NCBI GenBank assembly: GCA_008802785.1 | Contig: VUYT01000004.1 | Span: 186,001-250,000, forward strand | Source: Symmetrospora coprosmae | Lineage: Eukaryota; Basidiomycota; Cystobasidiomycetes; Symmetrosporaceae | Direction of reading: 5' to 3' | Length of the DNA stretch: 64,000 nt | Shown: positions 48,155 to 58,399 of the stretch, one piece after another | How the letters are laid out: each line of letters opens with the position of its first letter | How positions within the stretch are numbered: position 1 is the first letter of the stretch | Position numbers and translations under genes: made by a program | The notes under the pieces: model-generated | Databases searched by the model: none | Told to the model about the DNA's origin: nothing | What the model saw: the letters and a program-made list of their open reading frames with translations, nothing else

Positions 48155-50596
48155 ATGGAGGAGCAAGACGAAGTGCAGATTGCCATTGCAGCGTTGAACA
48201 GTCTGAAAGGGAGTGGGAGCAGCAGCAGCACGGCGGGCAGCGTCAATGGCCACGAGGAGGCATCTCCCCGATGGAGCCCGAGTCCGTCGCCGACAAACGG
48301 CAACGGCAATGGCATCTCACTGCCTTCGATATCGCACATGCTGCGCGAGGGAGGCAATGCAGATGACGGAGTTGGGACAAGCAGAGCAGCTGGGAGAGGG
48401 ATGGGAGGACTGCAGTACAGCTATGTCACTGCGAATGGCGGCGGGAGGGGTAGCAGCAGCAAGGGAGGGCAAAGAGGGACGACGACGGCGACGGTACGTA
48501 GCGGCAGCAGCGGCAGCAGCAGACGGACAGCAAGACCACCCAAGCTCGACGACGTCGCCGGTCCTGGCGCATTTGATGGCAGCTTTGCCTCGTTGTCGGT
48601 CGGCCAGCAATACAGCCCGCAGGCTTCGACCACGTCGTCGCTCATGACGGCGACGACGAGCGCCTCCTCCCCTGGCACCCCTCCTTTCGAGCGCCACGAC
48701 AGATCAAAAGGGCCAGCCGGCGTTGATGGACAGGCTGGGCACGTCGACGCGTTGCAGCAGCATCATCTTCAGCTGCAGCATGCGCTTGCCTTGCAGCAAA
48801 GCGACGAAGGGTTCATTGGCCGCGTCTCGCAGTTCCCCCTGGTTAGCGGCACCCTGAAACTGTACGAAAGAGGCCGGAACTCGTCTCGGGTTGTAAAGGT
48901 GGGGCCAACTGCCAGGCTCCGCCGCTCTAGGTGCACCCAGCTCATCTGCTCGCTCTCCTTTCGCAGTACGGCACAGACCTGGTTGAAAGTTCGGTCAAGA
49001 CCATCGGACAGCCCGTCATCAACCGGGTCGTCGGCCCTTCCTTGGTCGGCCAGCTGGATGACTTTGCCTGCAGGCAGCTAGATCGAGTGAGTGTGCATCT
49101 AGCACTGTACATACAATGAGTGATCGCCAGACGCTGACAGATGGTGGCATCCGCCAGTTCGGCAATCGCGCTGGCACGTCACCGCTGGTCGACACTCCGA
49201 GTACTTTGCAGGCTCCAGACGACACACCCTCGGGGTCAATAGGATCACTACACAGACACCAAAATGGCGATTACTTTCCGTCACCTGAAGCCTATCACCG
49301 GCGGCCGCACGGGAAAGGGCGGGCGCAACCCGGCAACGAAGAGGCGGACTACCCAGACGACGATGCCTCTTCCGTCTCTGCGATGTCTGAAGCTCCGACG
49401 ATGACCTCCGAGCGCTCGCTATCCACCACGTCTTCCTACTCATACGCCATGATGGGTCCGCCTCAGACGCAGATTGTGCGGTCATCAAGTTTGAATCAGA
49501 ACCAGCAGCCGAACAATGCGGTCGCAACGCGGTCGCGCTGGCAGAACCTCGTCATCGAAGCGGGTGTGACCGCGGGCGGAATCGGGGCGGCCGTTTCTGA
49601 AGAGTCGATGAAGAGCCTCAAGTACTGCCTGCACTGGCTGCACTACGCGACGGCGCACCTCGACCACCAGGTCGGCATCCTGCGCGACTTCATCCTGTCC
49701 TTCTCGAGCGTGCACAGGCACGACTCGCTCATCCGGAGCACGGAAGACAGCCGCGCTGCGGAGATCCTCAACGGCATCAAGCGCGACGTAGTGGAGACGA
49801 TCCGAAAAGTCGTGGATGTGGTGTCGACGTACGCAGGCTCGGCTTTGCCCGAGCAGGCCAAGCGCTACGTCCGGTCGAGCATCCTCGGCCTGCCAGAACG
49901 GTGGACGCGAGCCATGCAGGAACTGCCGCCGGCCGAAGGCTCAGAGCAGGGTGCGGCAGCAACTGCGCAACAGAGCAGTAATGGCCGATCGCAACCGCAG
50001 CCGCAGCCAATGGGTCCGACGCAGGCGGCCGCAGAGCGGACGCTCACATTCGCTGTGGAGAGCCTCGACATGCTGCGAGGCGTACTTGGCATCTTCACCG
50101 ATAGTGTGGAGAGAGCCGATGCGTGAGTGTAGAGCGTTCATCAAACGCACGGGCAAGACTGACGACTCTGCGTCGTTTGTGATACTTGAACAGCTGGGTC
50201 GAGCGTCTGCGGGTTGTCGGCCTTCAGCGGCAGCAAGCGCTTTCGCAGCACGCCCGCCAAGGCCGCAACGGGATCGCCACTTCTGCACGACGGGGCAGCG
50301 CGCCATACCCCGTGATCGCCTCTTCCTCTCTGGGCTCATCCGGCACATCCTCATCGCACAGCCAGAGCACTTCTTCGTCGCAGAGCTCTTCGGGCACTTT
50401 GACGCCCACCACGAATGGCGGCGGTGTAAAGCGGCGAGGTGGCGAAGAGGAGGGTGATAAATTACAAACGCTGGAAGCTGGCGGCTTGCATCAGCGGAAA
50501 GGCCGCAAGAACTCGCGCACGAGCGGGGCGCGCGGGTCGGCAAGCTCGGTTGACGATGGTGCCAGCACAAACGGAATGGACGTCGATGAAGAGTAA
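48155..50596 (+). CDS. OPI1: Phospholipid-synthesis repressor Opi1-like
   Basis: Exons 48155-48898, 48967-49086, 49131-50122 and 50194-50596, giving 752 residues. The Opi1 core is clear: GRVSQFPLVSGTLKLYERGR, RVVKYGTDLVESSVKTIGQP, and LDDFACRQLDR; a second half contains KYCLHWLHYATAHLDHQVGI, GIKRDVVETIRKVVDVVSTY, and the tail WVERLRVVGLQRQQALSQHA. In yeast, Opi1 sits at the ER bound to phosphatidic acid and Scs2, moves to the nucleus when inositol is plentiful, and represses INO1 and other phospholipid genes. I do not see an obvious FFAT motif for Scs2 binding in the quoted regions. The 44-base intron 49087-49130 is short, and an alternative donor five bases on is possible. Low-complexity Ser/Gly/Gln regions flank the core. 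Confidence 0.87.
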
Positions 50597-50963
50597 TTAA
50601 GGCGAGCCGCCATCTAACTGCCCTGGAACAGACAGACTCGCATGAAGAGTGCAAAGAGTGAAAGATTGGCCAGCGCCTTCAGACGTTCGCGCTGCAACCG
50701 ATGCGATTTCATCGCTTTCCGGAATGCACCGGAATGACGTCGCCACTTCTGCCTTGTGCTTCTTCTGCATCTACATGTAGCTTGTAGCATTCTGAGTGGG
50801 ATCCACTGTGGGTTATGACTGCCTGTACCTATCGTAAATTGGTACATTGTGGCTTTCTTCGTGGTGGGGAGCATGTACTGCTGGGCCACTGACGCCCACT
50901 GCCTGAGGCCGGCTCTCTTTCCGCTTTGCCCCTGTTCGCAATCGCATCATCTCTGTCAGAGGG
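50597..50963. other. Intergenic, no gene seen
   Basis: A 367-base gap between the OPI1 stop and the start of the next gene on the same strand. No exon, RNA gene or notable motif found. Confidence 0.5.
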
Positions 50964-53900
50964 ATGCTCGCAGCTCTACGCAAGGCCAGCACGAGAAAGC
51001 CTGCGTCACCCGTCCAGGCTGAGGCGCAACCTCCATCCAATGTGCCCTCGGCGTCGTTGCCATCGGCCTCGAGCGTCACGGTCAGCGGGTCAGCGGGCAA
51101 GTCGCGGCAGTCACAGCAGCAGAAGCATGAGGAGGGGCATGATGAGCGATACGAGCACGGCAGGGAAGGCTCCGAAGGCGGACAGTCTGACGGTGCGGTC
51201 AGCGGGCAGGATACGGGCGGATTTGAGGAGGACGACAACGACGCTTCGGGCTCGTCGCCTCCACCGAGACTTTTTCGGAGACTGCCAAAGCGGCGCAGGG
51301 TGGATGACCTGCTCGAGGCGAGTCGCATCCGCACAGGAGGTGTAACTGCGGACAACCAGTCCATCCTCACCTCGTCCTCGTCGAATGACACCAACCATGC
51401 GGCCGCGCTGTTCTACGAGGAGAGCAAATCTTACGCCAGCAGCAGCACGCCTGCAACGTCTAGGAGCGACGACGGCGAGCAGCCGCAGCAGCTGCGCCAG
51501 CTCACGGAAGGTGCAGCTAGCCTCAGTCTTGCTGAAGCGGAGCACGACGAGCTGCTGCTGCTCGACGAGGACGAGGACGAGGGAGCCCGGACAGAGCCGC
51601 TGCAGCTGAAGAGCCGGCTCATGGTCAAAGATGACAAGGACAGTGCCGCTGCGGCTGCTGGCAATGGCATTGGCAACGTTGGGCCAGGCAGAGAATCAGC
51701 AGCAGCAGTAGCAGCAGGAGGAGGCAGCAGCAGTGATACTGTCGAGATATCGATGACCGCCTTCAGCCTGGCCTGCCAGGACGGCAGAGGGGCCGAGTTC
51801 CTAAAAGAGCATGGCATCAACCTGGATCCGCGCGAGCAGCAGCAGCAGTCCATGGCAACACCGCCGTCAGGCACAACGTCTTCGTCGAATCAACCAGCAC
51901 TGCTAGACACACCGAAAGCTCAGCCGTCGCACACGCGCGATGACATGATCCCGAGGAATGACGCAGCGGGTCTTGCTCAAGACGCTGGGTTCGCCGAGAC
52001 CAGGGTAGAGCTGCTGTCGCTTTCCGACATCGACATGCTCGTCAGGCATATCGCACAGGGAACGAGCTTCTTTGGCGGAGCCGGCGTCACGGCTGTGGCA
52101 GCTGGACTGGGTCTGTACGAGCAGACCCATGCCCATCTACAGAGTCGAGACCCGGTGTACGATTACCAGGACGGCGCAGACTATCCGCAGCAGGACGAGG
52201 CCGACGCAACAGAGGAGTTTGCAAAGCTCGCCCTGTGGGCCACGCTGCCAGGCGCTATCGAGAACTGGATATCGGCGCCTACAAGGCCGTCACGGAGTCA
52301 TGCCAGGGGTGCCGCGCAGCATGCTTCGGCTCTGGCGGACATGTACGACAACCTGCTTGAAGTAGAGGGCGAGCCAGACGAGGAGAATGCGTACGTGGGG
52401 GGCGAGAATGCGCTTCCCGACGAAGCGCCGCTCAGCGAGGAAGTCGGTGGAGGCGAACTTCACCTTGGTCAGGCAGCCGACGCGGACCCCGATGGCTACA
52501 GCTACGACACCACCACCCACGACCGCCCCGACGCTTTCGAGGCCAATGATAGAGAGCGATGGGTGCATCGGGAAGAAGAAGAGCGATACCACAAGCAGCA
52601 ACGCGTCGGTATTGGACGCACATCGCAAGATCCCGCTTCCATTGCAGCGTACCCTGCTTCTGCCTCGGCGGCTTACCCGTTCTCGTCAGCGGCGCAATCT
52701 GTAGTGGGCGGCTCAAACACCAAGAAGCGCAAGATCCCATCCTCTCATTCTACGCTTCGGAATGACCAGGCCATGGCTTCGCCGAAGATCTCGAAGCGGG
52801 ATGAGAATCCTTTCCACTCATTTGAGGAGCCCAGAAGCGCTCACAACACCAGATCACCGTTGGGCCATGCTACAGCAGCGGTCCAGGCTCCTATGCCTGA
52901 TCCTTCCTCCCTGGTCGATCTGGCAGACGAGATACTCGGCATGCCCCTGGGTGGGAACACGGTCGCTGCGCCACCTGTACTCTCGCCGGCACCGCCCGGA
53001 CGGGGTCGGCAGCCTCGCTCTTCAGCCGCCATTGCAAACAGCCAGGCGTTCAAGCGAGGTGAATCTGTCACTCTTCTACCTTTGGTCTGGAGTCTTGCGT
53101 GTACTGACGCGATGGGTCTCTGCAGACGCCGACATGCTCGCTCGGCTACCCGACGCAGACACGCTCGCTGCCTATGTTTCTGGGCCAGCAATCCACCGAC
53201 TTACGCGTGAAGGGAAGCGCACAGCCAAGTCATCTTACCGACACATCTTGTACACATGGCGACGAAAGCAGCCAGGTCACTGTCCACCTGAACGACCTTC
53301 TGCCTTCACAAGCCTCACAGATCCTCGGACTCTTCTGCCCCCGCCTCCCCCGCCCACGCCGACTCTTGCTCCAACACCTGCGCAGCCCGCTCTGCCAATG
53401 ACAGCCAAGCGAGCCGCAAAAGCCAAGAAGGCGAAGGCGAAGCAGCAGCCGCCGCCAGTCCGACCGGCGCTGCGTGCACCCATCCTTCCACTCTTCTTCA
53501 GCTCCGTAGCTCCTGTCTACGACCTACAAGAGGAGGAAGAGGGACTCGCAAGTGGCGAGGATGATTGCGGGCGGGATCTCTCTGCCGAGGAGAGTGAGGG
53601 CGATCCTCGTTATGCTCGGCCTGAACCGCGTTTCGGACGCGACATCCCGTATACTGGCTCGCAGTTCACGTTCGACTGCTCGTCAGGCTGGTTTCAGGCG
53701 GATCTCCGCATCTACCAAACGCAGAAACTGCACCTCTTGATGCTACTCAAGGCTAAGCGCCGCGAGGAGCTGCTTCGGCGAAAGCTCGAGCTCGAAAAAG
53801 AGAAGGAGAGGCTCACTAAAGCACTCGCTGCGGATCTCAGAAGTAGAAGCAAAGCATCCGGCGGGAGAAAGCCACTTCCAGCTCAGCAGCAGGTGCCGCC

Positions 53901-55738
53901 GGCGAGATCCGGGTCGGCCCACGGGAATGCGGCGCTGTCAGATGGTCCTCCTCCACTTTCCGCGCCACCGGAAGTGCCGCTCCCACAGGTGCCTTCGCCA
54001 GATGCTTCCGAGGCGCCGCCCCCGCCGTCTCTCGTCAACGGCAAACCGCCGCCAAAGAAGGGCAAGAAAAAACGGTCAGCTTACGCCAACGCCAACAATG
54101 TCCACCACCGCCAGAACTACGTACCGTCCCGCTTGCCTGCTTCTTCGGGCGGTGCGAAGCGGGGCGACGAGGAAGGGCAGAATGGGCCACCTGGAGGCTC
54201 GCTGGATCTCCCGCTGCCGCACAGCAATGAGTCGGACGTATTCAACTTTGGTCCCGATGATTGGATGTGCACCTTCTGCGAGTATGAGCTGTGGTACGGA
54301 AGCAAGCCGCAGCTCATCAATGGCATTAAGAAGCGGAAGAAGCTGCTTAAGGTCCGGCAGAAGGCGCAGGATCGGGCAAAGGGGACGATCGAGGGCACGA
54401 ACAAGAAGAAAGCGGTTCCGCCAGCGGCCCCTGCTCCATCAGCTTCGGCGGCCGATCTCGACTCGCCGCCGACGAGGACTGATGCAACGGGCAAGCAGAC
54501 TTCTGCGACTCTGCCAGGATCGACGGAGCAGCAGAATAAGGCTGAGGCAGCACGTCCTACTCGAGCACCACCTTCGTCTCCGAACTCAAACGCGGCAAAG
54601 CTCCGGACCGCTGCTGCACCAGGACAGAGCCCACGCAAAGCATCAGCCAAAGCCTCCCGCGATGCTGCCGCCACAGCTGATGCAGCTTCGCTGAACTCGT
54701 CGGGCATCACCTCAGAGCACCTTCTAGCTTGTGAGTGCAAATCTCGCTGTTCGCACAGTCGATACTGCAGGGGATTACAGGCTAATCTTCCCGTACTGTC
54801 CTCTCCATGTCAGATCACTGCTTGTCGAACAAACTCCCTCGGCCGGTCTACTACTGGACAGATATGAGGCTGCCTGCACCTGCCCCACACACCAAGGACG
54901 AAGATTTCTTCTACCAGGCTTGCTCCATCAAGCTCGGCAAGGAGATCTACAAGCGAGGTATCCTCAGTAACGAGCGCCTTTCGCTGGGCAATCTGGCTTC
55001 GGAGCCGGCTGTCATGGCTCAAGATCCCGCGGAAGATATTGCGAGCCGCGTGCTGCAGCATCTCATCTCCGGACAGGAGCTGAAGTGGAACATGAGTCAT
55101 GCCATCTCCCAGCAAGGCCTCGTTGTCTATCGTCCGGGAGAGAAGGACTTTATCTGCAGCCTCAAGGAGGCTTCTCAGGTTTACAGGACGGCCAGTGCCT
55201 TACTCGAAGGTTCGTACCGTCGAAGTGCATCCTGCATCGGCATTGCAGCTAATGAGAAATGCCGGCATCCTCAGAGTACTGCCGACTCGACGGCCAGCCG
55301 GTCCCTATGTGGGGCATCCAGATCGAGGACGAAGATCCCGAGACGGGCGAGCTTCACCCAGCACCGCTCAGCATTGTCAGTGTCGCTCTGGGAGAGCGCA
55401 TCTTTGACATTGAGTGCAGTCCGGAACCAGAAGACGAGGCTGCGGCCCGAGAGCAGGCGGCTGTCAAGGCGCTCGAGTGGCTGCAGGAAACCAAGAATGC
55501 CAAGTTCACCGCGCTCATCAAGGCCAACCGGGAAGGGAGGGCGCGGGACTTTGCAGATACGGGGAATATCGATCGATTTAGAGGGTCGCAGGAGGAGCGC
55601 GAGATGCTCGCGGAGGCGGGTGTCCGCATGGCACAGGCTCTCGCGGAAGTCGACGCAGATGAGGATGAGCACTATACTGAGGCGCGGGCGCAGCACGAGC
55701 GGCAGGAGAGGGAGGACCAGCTGAACGATGTCGACTAG
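50964..55738 (+). CDS. Large unrecognised protein with CxxC motif, 1519 aa
   Basis: Exons 50964-53058, 53126-54730, 54814-55209 and 55275-55738 join in phase 1 at all three junctions. The N-terminal third is disordered with Asp/Glu, Gln and Ala runs and a probable nuclear signal (PKRRRVDDLLEAS). A folded middle region begins at SDIDMLVRHIAQGTSFFGGA. Next come a basic helix (KLHLLMLLKAKRREELLRRK), a Pro-rich segment, the Cys pair in DDWMCTFCEYELWYGSK with a following basic helix (IKKRKKLLKVRQKAQDRAK), and a C-terminal globular domain (NKLPRPVYYWTDMRLPAP; IKLGKEIYKRGILSNERL; PLSIVSVALGERIFDIEC). The C-terminal part looks conserved but I cannot name the family. Nuclear location is inferred from the basic signal. 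It could be two fused functions, but nothing suggests two genes. Confidence 0.75.
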
Positions 55739-56197
55739 TTGCTCGACGTTATGCGAGTATCTCATGCAGCACTACCTCGGGTTTATCACATGCTCGAAGG
55801 GGGACAGCTGACTACTGACTGCCAACCGCGGGCTGGAGTCGTCGTCAAGGTGACGAGACGAGTGAATCCGGCCCAAATACTTATGCGACGGCGTGCTCTC
55901 TCTCTCCCGCTCCGCCCACTTACCTTATACACACCTCGAGCTCAGCGTGCCGGCCATGCTGCATCCGCCTTTCGCACACTCCATGGCTGGCCCACTCTCT
56001 GTCCACCCTACTTCGCGCGGTGCGGAAACCTCTCCGTCGCCTCCTCCGCCTATTCGGAACGAGCCCGTCTCACCTGCTCTCACAGCATTCTCTCGCGACT
56101 TCGATCGTCACCACTCTCGTTTCAGCCTACCTGCACTTACAGAGCCTCCGTCACTGCCAATCTACAGGTCACAAGCTAGATCGCCTAGCCTCCAGTC
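55739..56197. other. Intergenic, no gene seen
   Basis: A 459-base gap containing the promoter of the two-helix membrane protein gene. CT-rich tracts and no supportable exon. Confidence 0.45.
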
Positions 56198-56990
56198 ATG
56201 GCTTCCGTTCGTCCAGCGCCGACTCCCTGGCGGCCTTCTCTTGGGGTTAGCATTCGGCGCACCTGCATCGCGCTGGCGCTCTCGCTATTGACTCTGGGTG
56301 GTATCCTCACCGGTAGGCGTCTTCGGCCACTTTCGGATGGCCAACGCTGACGGTCCGAGCCACCGGTAGGCGTCATCTTTGCTGTGCGACAGATGTCAAT
56401 GGCTGCGTCTGAGGCCGGGCACAATGGCGACCAAGCATCAAAGGACAACGCAACTTTACCGCCTGGAACGTGGCACCTCTACCTCGTAGCCTTCCTCGTG
56501 GCCGTCCTCTTCGTCTCGACCGTCTACACACTCCGCTATTTGCTCAGGCTCCTGCTGGTTATCAACATGCATAGGCGAGAGAAGCGGGGCATGCGCCCGG
56601 TCGACGAGGACGACGCACGTTGCAATTGGCTCATCCGAGCTGTCGGCAGGCCTTCCGAAGCGCCACGCGAGGCGAAGCTACCGTCTTACGAGTCCGCTGT
56701 CAAGTCGGGCTTCCTGCGCAGGGCCATGAGTAGTGGAATGGCAGGCAGGAGACACAGCAATATTGCCGATGAGGAAGTCGAGCTGGAACGCATCAATCGC
56801 TTGGGAGGGGCGCCGCCAGGTGAGATTTGTGCTGGTGAAGAGTGCTATGCAAGTGACGGGGCGTGCTGATCTGGCTTGACCTTCCCTCTGCGCCGCGTCT
56901 ATAGCCTATCCTTATTCGACCGTCCTTACGACCGATCTTGCCCTGCCGGCTCCTGCCCTCGTACCGCCATATGTGCGATCTCCGGCCTAG
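56198..56990 (+). CDS. Small two-helix membrane protein, 216 aa
   Basis: Exons 56198-56312, 56370-56819 and 56905-56990. Splicing of intron 1 joins CIALALSLLTLGGILT and GVIFAVRQM into one membrane segment; a second follows (HLYLVAFLVAVLFVSTVYTL) with a basic cytosolic boundary (RRLLRL-type, MHRREKRGMRP). The C-terminus is hydrophilic and ends in a Pro/Tyr-rich tail (ALPAPALVPPYVRSPA) with a PPAYPY motif made across intron 2, possibly a WW-domain ligand. I recognise no family. The first intron lies between near-identical repeats. Confidence 0.72.
56308..56377. repeat. Direct repeat spanning both splice junctions of an intron
   Basis: CACCGGTAGGCGTCTTC (56308-56324) and CACCGGTAGGCGTCATC (56361-56377) agree at 16 of 17 bases, 53 bases apart. 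The donor (CACCG|GTAGG) uses the first copy and the acceptor (GGTAG|GCGTC) uses the second. The intron is 56313-56369 (57 bases). Confidence 0.9.
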
Positions 56991-57359
56991 TTCGGAGCCT
57001 ATCTCGCCTTGGACACCGATGCGTAGGTATGTGCAGGCGAGATTGTCGTTTCACAGCCTTGCTTCTGCGAGAGACGGGAGTAGGACTCGAGGGGCGGCGA
57101 ATCGGGAATCACGTGACCCAGGTGCAGTCCGTGTTCGCGCCGGGCAGCTTTCATCGATCTTGTACTCGAGTACGCTTGCCAGTAGCTACGCATATGACGC
57201 GTGCATGTTGCGAGGGGGCAAGTCCAGCCTTGTACTGCTCCATGATCCCTTGCTCGACAGCCGCTCCGCTTTTTCCGGACTGTTCCGCGGGGAGACGGCT
57301 GTCCGCGCAGGCACGAGCGCACCCCTCCCCTTCCGTCCTGACGTGAATAGACAGAGGCA
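56991..57359. other. Intergenic, no gene seen
   Basis: 369 bases between two small plus-strand membrane-protein genes. No exon or motif supported. Confidence 0.45.
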
Positions 57360-58206
57360 ATGGCCACGGGAGACAACCGCGTCCTCTATATCGTCCTCGG
57401 ATCCGTTGGTCTCTTCCTGCTGCTCGTCTTTGTCCTCCTCGTCGCCTGCTTCACCTGGCGGCGACACAGCAAGCGCAGCCGGCGCGGTAAAGACATCAGC
57501 GAGCTTGCACAGCGACAGTTGATCCTGAACCGGATGGGCAACAACAGCAGCAAAGGCGAGAGCGGTCATGCCAGCAAGGCAGATCTGCGCCCAGCCTCGT
57601 CTGGGCAGGATGCTGGAGCCGCTGCTATTACAGGACTAGGGTCGCCCGCGGACAGGCGCTGGTCCAGGGTCACCGCCAGTGCACGCGTCGCGACGACCGA
57701 CGACGACAACGATGACAACGATGACGACGACTACCACTTTGCAGCTGCGGAGGACTCAGCCGCCGAATGGGGAGCAACTGTACGAGAAGACGGAACGAGG
57801 TCGTATCTGAATGGCTGGTAAGGCTCTGTACTGCCTGGAGGATCACTGATCCAACGCCGCCACCGCGCGTATTTGACTGAGCGCGAGTGATGCATCGCTT
57901 GCACGCAGGTTTGCTCTGGACCGCCCAGCGCCACCTTCATCCACCATCTCGAGCACACATACGAGTCACAGGTCGTCGGCGTTGGGCAGCGGTGGAAGTC
58001 TCATCGCGAGGACACTGCAGAGCTTGAGCACCCGCGGCCGGAGAGGGGGGCGCCACACCCGGTTAGGCGACGAGGAGGTGTGGGAGGCGCACAGCGACGA
58101 GGAGGACGCAAAGGAGGATATGGACGACAAGGAGTTTGGCAGGTTCCCGCCGCGATACAATCCGAAAACGTACAACGAAGCGAGCGAGGACAGCTCAAAG
58201 CCATGA
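57360..58206 (+). CDS. Single-pass membrane protein, 251 aa
   Basis: Exons 57360-57817 and 57909-58206. One hydrophobic segment near the N-terminus (YIVLGSVGLFLLLVFVLLVA, residues ~10-30) is followed by WRRHSKRSRRGK, so the long C-terminus should be cytosolic. The tail has an acidic run of Asp/Asn and a second basic cluster, ending RFPPRYNPKTYNEASEDSS, with PPRY as a possible WW ligand. The start is supported by GCAATGG context. It resembles the preceding gene only in general style (membrane anchor plus Pro/Tyr tail); I see no sequence homology. Function unknown. Confidence 0.75.
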
Positions 58207-58399
58207 CAGCTAGCCCTGAGCCGTCGCGGCTTTTCTGTCGCAACCGCTCAACCGCGCTCAGTAATACAGCGTCCATTGCCTCGACCTGTGGACTTCTCTC
58301 TGTTCGCTTCTGCCGTCGATGTTCCAGGAGGCTTCGCCTGGTAGACGTCTTCGTGCCAGCGGTCTTCGCGCTCCTGGACTCGGTACGCACGCCCGCAAC

